Below are positions 20,335 to 32,391 of a DNA stretch of 64,000 nucleotides, piece after piece. The stretch is from Malachius bipustulatus. Lineage: Eukaryota; Arthropoda; Insecta; Coleoptera; Melyridae. The position numbers were made by a program, and so were the translations under genes. The notes below the pieces were generated by a model. It was not told where the DNA came from. It saw only the letters and a program-made list of their open reading frames with translations, and ran no database searches. The stretch covers positions 1 through 64,000 of the forward strand of contig CAJUUM010000006.1 of the NCBI GenBank assembly GCA_910589415.1, in the 5' to 3' direction. How positions within the stretch are numbered: position 1 is the stretch's first letter; every line of letters starts with the position of its first letter.

Positions 20335-23097
20335 CTAGCGACACGCACTCGGGCTGCGTTAGCTGCCCACCAATGACCGTTAGCGGCCCACCAATGGCCG
20401 CTATCGTCGCGATCTCCGTTCATTTTTATTACTTTCTTGCAATCCTAGAATTCACACGCCAACTACGCTAGCGACACTCACTTTTCTGCGTTAGCGGCTC
20501 ATAAATGGCCGCTAGCGGCTCACAAATGGCCGCTAGCGGCTCACAAATGGCCGCTAGCGTTCATTTTTATTACTTTCATGCAATCCTTGAATCCACACGC
20601 CAACTGCGCTAGCGACACGCACTTGGGCTGCGTTAGCGGCCCACCAATGACCATTAGCGGCCCACCAATGGCCGCTAGCGTCGCGATCTCCGTTGATTTT
20701 TATTACTTTTATGCAATAATGAAATCCGCACGCAAACTGCGCTAGCGTCACGCACTTGGGCTGCGTTAGCGGCCCACCAATGACCGTTAGCGGCCCACCA
20801 ATGGCCGCTAGCGTCGCGATCTCCGTTCATTTTTATTACTTTCTTGCAATCCTGGGATCCACACGCCAACTGCGCTAGCGATACTCACTTTGATGCGTTA
20901 GCGGCCCACCAATGACCCTTAGCGGCTTACCAATGGCCGCTAGCGTTAATTTTTATTACTTTCATGCAATCCTGGAATCCGCACGCCAACTGCACTAGCG
21001 ACACGCACTTGGGCTGCGTTAGCGGCCCACCAATGACCGTTAGCGGCCCACCAATGGCCGCTAGCGTCGCGATCTCCATGCATTCTTATTACTTTTATGC
21101 AATCCTGGAATCCACACGCCAACTACGCTAGCGACACGCACTTGGGCTGCGTTAGCGGCCCTCCAATGACAGTTAGCGGCCCACCAATGGCCGCTAGCGT
21201 ACATTTTTATTACTTTTATGAAATCCTGGAATCCACACGCCAACTGCGCTAGCGACACGCACTTGGGCTGCGTTAGCGGCCCACCAATGACAGTTAGCGG
21301 CCCACCAATGGCCGCTAGCGTACATTTTTATTACTTTCATGCAATCCTTGAATCCACACGCCAACTGCGCTAGCGTCACGCACTTGGGCTGCGTTAGCGA
21401 CCCACCAATGACCGTTAGCGGCCCACCAATGGCCGCTAGCGTCGCGATCTCCGTTCATTTTTATTACTTTCTTGCAATCCTAGAATCCACACGCCAACTA
21501 CGCTAGCGACACTCACTTTTCTGCGTTAGCGGCTCATAAATGGCCGCTAGCGGCTCACAAATGGCCGCTAGCGGCTCACAAATGACTGCTAGCGTTCATT
21601 TTTATTACTTTCATGCAATCCTTGAATCCACACGCCAACTGCGCTAGCGACACGCACTTGGACTGCGTTAGCGGCCCACCAATGACCGTTAGCGGCCCAC
21701 CACTGGCCGCTAGCGTCGCGAACTCCGTTCATTCTTATTACTTTTAAGCAATCCTGGAATCCACACGCCAACTGCGCTAGCGACACGCACTCGGGCTGCG
21801 TTAGCTGCCCACCAATGACCGTTAGCGGCCCACCAATGGCCGCTATCGTCGCGATCTCCGTTCATTTTTATTACTTTCTTGCAATCCTAGAATTCACACG
21901 CCAACTACGCTAGCGACACTCACTTTTCTGCGTTAGCGGCTCATAAATGGCCGCTAGCGTTCATTTTTATTACTTTCATGCAATCCTTGAATCCACACGC
22001 CAACTGCGCTAGCGACACGCACTTGGGCTGCGTTAGCGGCCCACCAATGACCATTAGCGGCCCACCAATGGCCGCTAGCGTCGCGATCTCCGTTGATTTT
22101 TATTACTTTTATGCAATAATGAAATCCGCACGCAAACTGCGCTAGCGTCACGCACTTGGGCTGCGTTAGCGGCCCACCAATGACCGTTAGCGGCCCACCA
22201 ATGGCCGCTAGCGTCGCGATCTCCGTTCATTTTTATTACTTTCTTGCAATCCTGGGATCCACACGCCAACTGCGCTAGCGATACTCACTTTGATGCGTTA
22301 GCGGCCCACCAATGACCCTTAGCGGCTTACCAATGGCCGCTAGCGTTAATTTTTATTACTTTCATGCAATCCTGGAATCCGCACGCCAACTGCACTAGCG
22401 ACACGCACTTGGGCTGCGTTAGCGGCCCACCAATGACCGTTAGCGGCCCACCAATGGCCGCTAGCGTCGCGATCTCCATGCATTCTTATTACTTTTATGC
22501 AATCCTGGAATCCACACGCCAACTACGCTAGCGACACGCACTTGGGCTGCGTTAGCGGCCCTCCAATGACAGTTAGCGGCCAACCAATGGCCGCTAGCGT
22601 ACATTTTTATTACTTTTATGAAATCCTGGAATCCACACGCCAACTGCGCTAGCGACACGCACTTGGGCTGCGTTAGCGGCCCACCAATGACAGTTAGCGG
22701 CCCACCAATGGCCGCTAGCGTACATTTTTATTACTTTCATGCAATCCTTGAATCCACACGCCAACTGCGCTAGCGTCACGCACTTGGGCTGCGTTAGCGA
22801 CCCACCAATGACCGTTAGCGGCCCACCAATGGCCGCTAGCGTCGCGATCTCCGTTCATTTTTATTACTTTCTTGCAATCCTAGAATCCACACGCCAACTA
22901 CGCTAGCGACACTCACTTTTCTGCGTTAGCGGCTCATAAATGGCCGCTAGCGGCTCACAAATGGCCGCTAGCGGCTCACAAATGACTGCTAGCGTTCATT
23001 TTTATTACTTTCATGCAATCCTTGAATCCACACGCCAACTGCGCTAGCGACACGCACTTGGACTGCGTTAGCGGCCCACCAATGACCGTTAGCGGCC
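20256..23097. repeat. 1.4-kb higher-order unit, two tandem copies
   Basis: Copies lie at 20256-21697 (1,442 bp) and 21698-23097 (1,400 bp). They share the AATGAAATCCGCACGC, CTGGGATCC, TTTGATGCG and CAATGACCCTTAGC variants. The 42-bp length difference is two 21-mers in one unit. Confidence 0.9.
21910..22008. repeat. 99-bp monomer with one 21-mer
   Basis: It has the ACTCACTTTTCT head and a single 21-bp subrepeat. The matching unit in the upstream tandem copy (near 20.47-20.61 kb) has three. This explains why the two copies of that higher-order unit are 1,442 and 1,400 bp, a difference of 2 x 21. Confidence 0.92.
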
Positions 23098-23417
23098 CAC
23101 CAATGGCCGCTAGCGTCGCGATCTCCGTTGATTTTTATTACTTTTATGCAATAATGGAATCCACACGCCAACTGCGCTAGCGTCACGCACTTGGGCTGCG
23201 TTAGCGGCCCACCAATGACCGTTAGCGGCCCACCAATGGCCGCTAGCGTCGCGATCTCCGTTCATTTTTATTACGTTTATGCAATCCTGTAATCCACACG
23301 CCAACTGCGCTAGCGACACTCACTTTTCTGCGTTAGCGGCTCATAAATGGTCGCTAGCGGCTCACAAATGGCCGCTAGCGGCTCACAAATGGCCGCTAGC
23401 GTTCATTTTTATTACTT
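22000..23417. repeat. Dispersed segment E, copy 1
   Basis: Matches 24731-26148 at an offset of 2,731 bp. The AATGAAATCCGCACGC variant here reads AATGAAATCCACACGC in the sister. Confidence 0.85.
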
Positions 23418-23824
23418 TCATGCAATTATTGAATCCACACGCCAACTGCGCTAGCGACACGCACTTGGGCTGCGTTAGCGGCCCACCAATGACCGTTAGC
23501 GGCCCACCAATGGCCGCTAGCGTCGCGATCTCCGTTGATTTTTATTACTTTTATGCAATAATGGAATCCACACGCCAACTGCGCTAGCGTCACGCACTTG
23601 GGCTGCGTTAGCGGCCCACCAATGACCGTTAGCGGCCCACCAATGGCCGCTAGCGTCGCGATCTCCGTTCATTTTTATTACTTTTATGCAATCCTGTAAT
23701 CCACACGCCAACTGCGCTAGCGACACTCACTTTTCTGCGTTAGCGGCTCATAAATGGTCGCTAGCGGCTCACAAATGGCCGCTAGCGGCTCACAAATGGC
23801 CGCTAGCGTTCATTTTTATTACTT
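23127..23824. repeat. 407-bp trimer, 1.7 copies
   Basis: The trimer is 133 + 133 + 141 bp. Copies start at GTTGATTTTT at 23127 and 23534, and the second ends when its arm changes to TTTTAGGC. The same trimer recurs at 33631 and 34038, and as a 386-bp version (one 21-mer fewer) near 42.66 kb. Confidence 0.88.
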
Positions 23825-24730
23825 TTAGGCAATCCTGGAATCCACACGCCAACTGCGCTAGCGACACGCACTTGGGCTGCGTTAGCGGCCCACCAATGAC
23901 CATTAGCGGCCCACAAATGGCCGCTAGCGTTAATTTTTATTACTTTCATGCAATCCTGGAATCCACACGCCAACTGCGCTAGCGACACGCACTTGGGCTG
24001 CGTTAGCGGCCCACCAATGACCGTTAGCGGCCCACCAATGGCCGCTCGCGTCGCGATCTCCGTTCATTTTTATTACTTTCTTGCAATCCTGGAATCCACA
24101 CGCCAACTGCGCTAGCGATACTCACTTTGCTGCGTTAGCGGCCCACCAATGACCGTTAGCGGCCCACCAATGGCCGCTAGCGTCGCGATCTCCGTTGATT
24201 TTTATTACTTTTATGCAATAATGGAATCCACACGCCAACTGCGCTAGCGTCACGCACTTGGGCTGCGTTAGCGGCCCACCAATGACCGTTAGCGGCCCAC
24301 CAATGGCCGCTAGCGTACATTTTTATTACTTTTATGCAATCCTGGAATCCACACGCCAACTGCGCTAGCGACACGCACTTGGGTTGCGTTAGCGGGCCAC
24401 CACTGACCGTTAGCGGCCCACCAATGGCCACTAGCTTTCATTTTTCGTTAACGGGCAACAAAAGTGCGCCATTTTTTGTTAGCAGCCCACCAATGGCGTT
24501 CATTTTTCGTTAGCGGCACACTAATGACCGTTAGCGGCCCACCACTGGCCGCTAGCGTCGCGAACTCCGTTCATTCTTATCACTTTTATGCAATCCTGGA
24601 ATCCACACGCCAACTACGCTAGCGACACACACTTGGGCTGCGTTAGCGGCCCACCAATGACAGCTAGCGTCCCACCAATGGCCGCTAGCGTACATTTTTA
24701 TTACTTTTAGGCAATCCTGGAATCCACACG
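23825..24730. repeat. Mixed monomers with one alpha long unit
   Basis: Ordinary units, including GCCGCTCGCGTCGCG near 24042 and a TAATTTTTATTAC arm near 23931, plus the long monomer at 24365. About 24177-24700 matches both 18428-18950 (offset 5,749) and 26655-27180 (offset 2,478). Confidence 0.83.
24365..24618. repeat. Long monomer L8 (254 bp, alpha, TTAACGGG lineage)
   Basis: First unit of the CGTTAACGGGCAAC lineage, which is confined to 24.4-44.3 kb. No beta partner follows closely. Confidence 0.9.
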
Positions 24731-26148
24731 CCAACTGCGCTAGCGACACGCACTTGGGCTGCGTTAGCGGCCCACCAATGACCATTAGCGGCCCACCAAT
24801 GGCCGCTAGCGTCGCGATCTCCGTTGATTTTTATTACTTTTATGCAATAATGAAATCCACACGCAAACTGCGCTAGCGTCACGCACTTGGGCTGCGTTAG
24901 CGGCCCACCAATGACCGTTAGCGGCCCACCAATGGCCGCTAGCGTCGCGATCTCCGTTCATTTTTATTACTTTCTTGCAATCCTGGGATCCACACGCCAA
25001 CTGCGCTAGCGATACTCACTTTGCTGCGTTAGCGGCCCACCAATGACCCTTAGCGGCTTACCAATGGCCGCTAGCGTTAATTTTTATTACTTTCATGCAA
25101 TCCTGGAATCCGCACGCCAACTGCACTAGCGACACGCACTTGGGCTGCGTTAGCGGCTTACCAATGACCGTTAGCGGCCAACCAATGGCCGCTAGCGTCG
25201 CGATCTCCATGCATTCTTATTACTTTTATGCAATCCTGGAATCCACACGCCAACTACGCTAGCGACACGCACTTGGGCTGCGTTAGCGGCCCTCCAATGA
25301 CAGTTAGCGGCCCACCAATGGCCGCTAGCGTACATTTTTATTACTTTTATGAAATCCTGGAATCCACACGCCAACTGCGCTAGCGACACGCACTTGGGCT
25401 GCGTTAGCGGCCCACCAATGACAGTTAGCGGCCCACCAATGGCCGCTAGCGTACATTTTTATTACTTTCATGCAATCCTTGAATCCACACGCCAACTGCG
25501 CTAGCGTCACGCACTTGGGCTGCGTTAGCGACCCACCAATGACCGTTAGCGGCCCACCAATGGCCGCTAGCGTCGCGATCTCCGTTCATTTTTATTACTT
25601 TCTTGCAATCCTAGAATCCACACGCCAACTACGCTAGCGACACTCACTTTTCTGCGTTAGCGGCTCATAAATGGCCGCTAGCGGCTCACAAATGGCCGCT
25701 AGCGGCTCACAAATGACTGCTAGCGTTCATTTTTATTACTTTCATGCAATCCTTGAATCCACACGCCAACTGCGCTAGCGACACGCACTTGGACTGCGTT
25801 AGCGGCCCACCAATGACCGTTAGCGGCCCACCAATGGCCGCTAGCGTCGCGATCTCCGTTGATTTTTATTACTTTTATGCAATAATGGAATCCACACGCC
25901 AACTGCGCTAGCGTCACGCACTTGGGCTGCGTTAGCGGCCCACCAATGACCGTTAGCGGCCCACCAATGGCCGCTAGCGTCGCGATCTCCGTTCATTTTT
26001 ATAACGTTTATGCAATCCTGTAATCCACACGCCAACTGCGCTAGCGACACTCACTTTTCTGCGTTAGCGGCTCATAAATGGTCGCTAGCGGCTCACAAAT
26101 GGCCGCTAGCGGCTCACAAATGGCCGCTAGCGTTCATTTTTATTACTT
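24731..26148. repeat. Dispersed segment E, copy 2
   Basis: Sister of 22000-23417. Its right end switches to a TTTTAGGCAATCC arm. It carries a private GGCTTACCAATGACCG near 25156. Confidence 0.85.
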
Positions 26149-27245
26149 TTAGGCAATCCTGGAATCCACACGCCAACTGCGCTAGCGACACGCACTTGGG
26201 CTGCGTTAGCGGCCCACCAATGACCATTAGCGGCCCACAAATGGCCGCTAGGGGCACACAAATGGCCGCTAGCGTTCATTTTTATTACTTTCATGCAATC
26301 CTGGAATCCACACGCCAACTGCGCTAGCGACACGCACTTGGGCTGCGTTAGCGGCCCACCAATGACCGTTAGCGGCCCACCAATGGCCGCTAGCGTCGCG
26401 ATCTCCGTTCATTTTTATTACTTTCTTGCAATCCTGGAATCCACACGCCAACTGCGCTAGCGATACTCACTTTGCTGCGTTAGCGGCCCACCAATGACCG
26501 TTAGCGGCCCACCAATGGCCGCTAGCGTCGCGATCTCCGTTGATTTTTATTACTTTTATGCAATAATGGAATCCACACGCCAACTGCGCTAGCGTCACGC
26601 ACTTGGGCTGCGTTAGCGGCCCACCAATGACCGTTAGCGGCCCACCAATGGCCGCTAGCGTCGCGATCTCCGTTCATTTTTATTACTTTCATGCAATCCT
26701 GGAATCCACACGCCAACTACGCTAGCGACACGCACTTGGGCTGCGTTAGCGGCCCTCCAATGACAGTTGGCGGCCCACCAATGGCCGCTAGCGTACATTT
26801 TTATTACTTTTATGCAATCCTGGAATCCACACGCCAACTGCGCTAGCGACACGCACTTGGGTTGCGTTAGCGGGCCACCACTGACCGTTAGCGGCCCACC
26901 AATGGCCACTAGCTTTCATTTTTCGTTAACGGGCAACAAAAGTGCGCCATTTTTTGTTAGCAGCCCACCAATGGCGTTCATTTTTCGTTAGCGGCACACT
27001 AATGACCGTTAGCGGCCCACCACTGGCCGCTAGCGTCGCGAACTCCGTTCATTCTTATCACTTTTATGCAATCCTGGAATCCACACGCCAACTACGCTAG
27101 CGACACACACTTGGGCTGCGTTAGCGGCCCACCAATAACAGCTAGCGTCCCACCAATGGCCGCTAGCGTACATTTTTATTACTTTTAGGCAATCCTGGAA
27201 TCCACACGCCAACTGCGCTAGCGACACGCACTTGGGCTGCGTTAG
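25170..27245. repeat. Dispersed segment F, copy 1 (2.1 kb)
   Basis: Matches 39492-41566 at offsets 14,322 and then 14,321, the one-base step being the CCACCATGACC deletion in the sister. It contains the alpha long monomer at 26843. Confidence 0.84.
26843..27096. repeat. Long monomer L9 (254 bp, alpha, TTAACGGG lineage)
   Basis: Alpha unit, followed after one 121-bp monomer by beta unit L10 (start-to-start 375 bp). Confidence 0.9.
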
Positions 27246-27471
27246 CGAACCACCAATGAACGTTAGCGGCCCACCAATTGCCACTAGCATTCATTTTTCG
27301 TTAGCGGGCAGCAAAAGTGCGCCATTTTTCGTTAGCGGCCCACCAATGGCGTTCATTTTTCGTTAGCGGCCCACCAATGACCGTTAGCGGCCCACCACTG
27401 GCCGCTAGCGTCGCGAACTCCGTTCATTCTTATTACTTTTAAGCAATCCTGGAATCCACACGCCAACTGCG
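27218..27471. repeat. Long monomer L10 (254 bp, beta)
   Basis: Counterpart of L6 at an offset of 7,952. The following monomer has the rare CACCCACTTGGG head, also seen at 19520 and 37213. Confidence 0.9.
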
Positions 27472-28010
27472 CTAGCGACACCCACTTGGGCTGCGTTAGC
27501 GAACCACCAATGACCGTTAGCGGCCCACCAATGGCCGCTAGCGTCGCGATCTCCGTTCATTTTTATTACTTTGATGCAATCCTGGAATCCACACGCCAAC
27601 TGCGCTAGCGACACGCACTCGGGCTGCGTTAGCTGCCCACCAATGACCGTTAGCGGCCCACCAAAGGCCGCTATCGTCGCGATCTCCGTTCATTTTTATT
27701 ACTTTCTTGCAATCCTAGAATCCACACGCCAACTACGCTAGCGACACTCACTTTTCTGCGTTAGCGGCTCATAAATGGCCGCTAGCGGCTCACAAATGGC
27801 CGCTAGCGGCTCACAAATGGCCGCTAGCGTTCATTTTTATTACTTTCATGCAATCCTTGAATCCACACGCCAACTGCGCTAGCGACACGCACTTGGGCTG
27901 CGTTAGCGGCCCACCAATGACCGTTAGCGGCCACCAATGGCCGCTAGCGTCGCGATCTCCGTTCATTTTTATTACTTTTATGCAATCCTGCAATCCACAC
28001 GCCAACTGCG

Positions 28011-28264
28011 CTAGCGACACGCACTTGGGATGCGTTAGCGAACCACCAATGAACGTTAGCGGCTCACTAATTGCCACTAGCATTCATTTTTCGTTAGCGG
28101 GCAGCAAAAGTGCGCCATTTTTCGTTAGCGGCCCACCAATGGCGTTCATTTTTCGTTAGCGGCCCACCAATGACCGTTAGCGGCCCACCACTGGCCGCTA
28201 GCGTCGCGAACTCCGTTCATTCTTATTACTTTTAAGCAATCCTGGAATCCACACGCCAACTGCG
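28011..28264. repeat. Long monomer L11 (254 bp, beta)
   Basis: Counterpart of L7, with GGCTCACTAATTGCCAC instead of GGCCCACTAATTGCCAC. Same as L17. Confidence 0.9.
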
Positions 28265-29838
28265 CTAGCGACACGCACTCGGGCTGCGTTAGCTGCCCAC
28301 CAATGACCGTTAGCGGCCCACCAATGGCCGCTATCGTCGCGATCTCCGTTCATTTTTATTACTTTCTTGCAATCCTAGAATCCACACGCCAACTACGCTA
28401 GCGACACTCACTTTTCTGCGTTAGCGGCTCATAAATGGCCGCTAGCGGCTCACAAATGGCCGCTAGCGGCTCACAAATGGCCGCTAGCGTTCATTTTTAT
28501 TACTTTCATGCAATCCTTGAATCCACACGCCAACTGCGCTAGCGACACGCACTTGGGCTGCGTTAGCGGCCCACCAATGACCATTAGCGGCCCACCAATG
28601 GCCGCTAGCGTCGCGATCTCCGTTGATTTTTATTACTTTTATGCAATAATGAAATCCACACGCAAACTGCGCTAGCGTCACGCACTTGGGCTGCGTTAGC
28701 GGCCCACCAATGACCGTTAGCGGCCCACCAATGGCCGCTAGCGTCGCGATCTCCGTTCATTTTTATTACTTTCTTGCAATCCTGGGATCCACACGCCAAC
28801 TGCGCTAGCGATACTCACTTTGCTGCGTTAGCGGCCCACCAATGACCCTTAGCGGCTTACCAATGGCCGCTAGCGTCAATTTTTATTACTTTCATGCAAT
28901 CCTGGAATCCGCACGCCAACTGCACTAGCGACACGCACTTGGGCTGCGTTAGCGGCCCACCAATGACCGTTAGCGGCCCACCAATGGCCGCTAGCGTCGC
29001 GATCTCCATGCATTCTTATTACTTTTATGCAATCCTGGAATCCACACGCCAACTACGCTAGCGACACGCACTTGGGCTGCGTTAGCGGCCCTCCAATGAC
29101 AGTTAGCGGCCCACCAATGGCCGCTAGCGTACATTTTTATTACTTTTATGAAATCCTGGAATCCACACGCCAACTGCGCTAGCGACAATCACTTGGGCTG
29201 CGTTAGCGGCCCACCAATGACAGTTAGCGGCCCACCAATGGCCGCTAGCGTACATTTTTATTACTTTCATGCAATCCTTGAATCCACACGCCAACTGCGC
29301 TAGCGTCACGCACTTGGGCTGCGTTAGCGACCCACCAATGACCGTTAGCGGCCCACCAATGGCCGCTAGCGTCGCGATCTCCGTTCATTTTTGTTACTTT
29401 CTTGCAATCCTAGAATCCACACGCCAACTACGCTAGCGACACTCACTTTTCTGCGTTAGCGGCTCATAAATGGCCGCTAGCGGCTCACAAATGGCCGCTA
29501 GCGGCTCACAAATGACTGCTAGCGTTCATTTTTATTACTTTCATGCAATCCTTGAATCCACACGCCAACTGCGCTAGCGACACGCACTTGGACTGCGTTA
29601 GCGGCCCACCATGACCGTTAGCGGCCCACCAATGGTCGCTAGCGTCGCGATCTCCGTTGATTTTTATTACTTTTATGCAATAATGGAATCCACACGCCAA
29701 CTGCGCTAGCGTCACGCACTTGGGCTGCGTTAGCGGCCCACCAATGACCGTTAGCGGCCCACCAATGGCCGCTAGCGTCGCGATCTCCGTTCATTTTTAT
29801 TACTTTTATGCAATCCTGTAATCCACACGCCAACTGCG

Positions 29839-29953
29839 CTAGCGACACTCACTTTTCTGCGTTAGCGGCTCATAAATGGTCGCTAGCGGCTCACAAATGG
29901 CCGCTAGCGGCTCATTACTTTTAGGCAATCCTGGAATCCACACGCCAACTGCG
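29839..29953. repeat. 115-bp deletion monomer (26 bp lost)
   Basis: The third 21-mer is cut after GGCTCA and joined to TTACTTTTAGG, removing 26 bp compared with the 141-bp unit. It is absent from the equivalent unit near 40.36 kb, so it arose after the large duplication. Confidence 0.88.
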
Positions 29954-30228
29954 CTAGCGACACGCACTTGGGCTGCGTTAGCGGCCCACCAATGACCATT
30001 AGCGGCCCACAAATGGCCGCTAGGGGCACACAAATGGCCGCTAGCGTTCATTTTTATTACTTTCATGCAATCCTGGAATCCACACGCCAACTGCGCTAGC
30101 GACACGCACTTGGGCTGCGTTAGCGGCCCACCAATGACCGTTAGCGGCCCACCAATGGCCGCTAGCGTCGCGATCTCCGTTCATTTTTATTACTTTCTTG
30201 CAATCCTGGAATCCACACGCCAACTGCG

Positions 30229-30360
30229 CTAGCGATACTCACTTTGCTGCGTTAGCGGCCCACCAATGACCGTTAGCGGCCCACCAATGGCCGCTAGCGT
30301 CGCGATCTCCGTTGATTTTTATTACTTTTATGCAATAATGGAATCCACACGCCAACTGCG
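30229..30360. repeat. Type example: 132-bp monomer with GATACTCAC head
   Basis: The head reads CTAGCGATACTCACTTTGCT in place of CTAGCGACACGCACTTGGGC and is one base shorter. The rest follows the 133-bp plan. This head marks one recurrent position within several higher-order units (265-, 507-, 1,301- and 1,523-bp). Confidence 0.92.
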
Positions 30361-30614
30361 CTAGCGTCACGCACTTGGGCTGCGTTAGCGGCCCACCAAT
30401 GACCGTTAGCGGCCCACCAATGGCCGCTAGCGTCGCGATCTCCGTTCATTTTTATTACTTTCATGCAATCCTGGAATCCACACGCCAACTACGCTAGCGA
30501 CACGCACTTGGGCTGCGTTAGCGGCCCTCCAATGACAGTTAGCGGCCCACCAATGGCCGCTAGCGTACATTTTTATTACTTTTATGCAATCCTGGAATCC
30601 ACACGCCAACTGCG

Positions 30615-30868
30615 CTAGCGACACGCACTTGGGTTGCGTTAGCGGGCCACCAATGACCGTTAGCGGCCCACCAATGGCCACTAGCTTTCATTTTTCGTTA
30701 ACGGGCAACAAAAGTGCGCCATTTTTTGTTAGCAGCCCACCAATGGCGTTCATTTTTCGTTAGCGGCACACTAATGACCGTTAGCGGCCCACCACTGGCC
30801 GCTAGCGTCGCGAACTCCGTTCATTCTTATCACTTTTATGCAATCCTGGAATCCACACGCCAACTACG
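30615..30868. repeat. Long monomer L12 (254 bp, alpha, TTAACGGG lineage)
   Basis: Lies in the first 1,523-bp copy. It reads GGCCACCAATGACCG, where L13 and most alpha units read GGCCACCACTGACCG. Confidence 0.9.
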
Positions 30869-32137
30869 CTAGCGACACACACTTGGGCTGCGTTAGCGGC
30901 CCACCAATGACAGCTAGCGTCCCACCAATGGCCGCTAGCGTACATTTTTATTACTTTTAGGCAATCCTGGAATCCACACGCCAACTGCGCTAGCGACACG
31001 CACTTGGGCTGCGTTAGCGGCCCACCAATGACCATTAGCGGCCCACCAATGGCCGCTAGCGTCGCGATCTCCGTTGATTTTTATTACTTTTATGCAATAA
31101 TGAAATCCACACGCAAACTGCGCTAGCGTCACGCACTTGGGCTGCGTTAGCGGCCCACCAATGACCGTTAGCGGCCCACCAATGGCCGCTAGCGTCGCGA
31201 TCTCCGTTCATTTTTATTACTTTCTTGCAATCCTGGGATCCACACGCCAACTGCGCTAGCGATACTCACTTTGCTGCGTTAGCAGCCCACCAATGACCCT
31301 TAGCGGCTTACCAATGGCCGCTAGCGTTAATTTTTATTACTTTCATGCAATCCTGGAATCCGCACGCCAACTGCACTAGCGACACGCACTTGGGCTGCGT
31401 TAGCGGCCCACCAATGACCGTTAGCGGCCCACCAATGGCCGCTAGCGTCGCGATCTCCATGCATTCTTATTACTTTTATGCAATCCTGGAATCCACACGC
31501 CAACTACGCTAGCGACACGCACTTGGGCTGCGTTAGCGGCCCTCCAATGACAGTTAGCGGCCCACCAATGGCCGCTAGCGTACATTTTTATTACTTTTAT
31601 GAAATCCTGGAATCCACACGCCAACTGCGCTAGCGACACGCACTTGGGCTGCGTTAGCGGCCCACCAATGACAGTTAGCGGCCCACCAATGGCCGCTAGC
31701 GTACATTTTTATTACTTTCATGCAATCCTTGAATCCACACGCCAACTACGCTAGCGTCACGCACTTGGGCTGCGTTAGCGACCCACCAATGACCGTTAGC
31801 GGCCCACCAATGGCCGCTAGCGTCGCGATCTCCGTTGATTTTTATTACTTTTATGCAATAATGGAATCCACACGCCAACTGCGCTAGCGTCACGCACTTG
31901 GGCTGCGTTAGCGGCCCACCAATGACCGTTAGCGGCCCACCAATGGCCGCTAGCGTCGCGATCTCCGTTCATTTTTATTACTTTCATGCAATCCTGGAAT
32001 CCACACGCCAACTACGCTAGCGACACGCACTTGGGCTGCGTTAGCGGCCCTCCAATGACAGTTAGCGGCCCACCAATGGCCGCTAGCGTACATTTTTATT
32101 ACTTTTATGCAATCCTGGAATCCACACGCCAACTGCG

Positions 32138-32391
32138 CTAGCGACACGCACTTGGGTTGCGTTAGCGGGCCACCACTGACCGTTAGCGGCCCACCAATGG
32201 CCACTAGCTTTCATTTTTCGTTAACGGGCAACAAAAGTGCGCCATTTTTTGTTAGCAGCCCACCAATGGCGTTCATTTTTCGTTAGCGGCACACTAATGA
32301 CCGTTAGCGGCCCACCACTGGCCGCTAGCGTCGCGAACTCCGTTCATTCTTATCACTTTTATGCAATCCTGGAATCCACACGCCAACTACG
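32138..32391. repeat. Long monomer L13 (254 bp, alpha, TTAACGGG lineage)
   Basis: Lies in the second 1,523-bp copy, exactly 1,523 bp after L12. Confidence 0.9.

Larger units (their letters stand above)
19255..21697. repeat. Dispersed segment D, copy 1 (2.4 kb)
   Basis: Matches 27207-29626. The offset starts at 7,952, drops to 7,931 at the four-versus-three 21-mer unit, and to 7,930 at a one-base deletion in the sister copy (GGCCACC, near 27930). It includes two long monomers. Confidence 0.87.
27207..29626. repeat. Dispersed segment D, copy 2
   Basis: Sister of 19255-21697. Private changes include the one-base deletion near 27930 and a CCACCATGACC deletion near 29610. Both serve as lineage markers. 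Confidence 0.87.
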
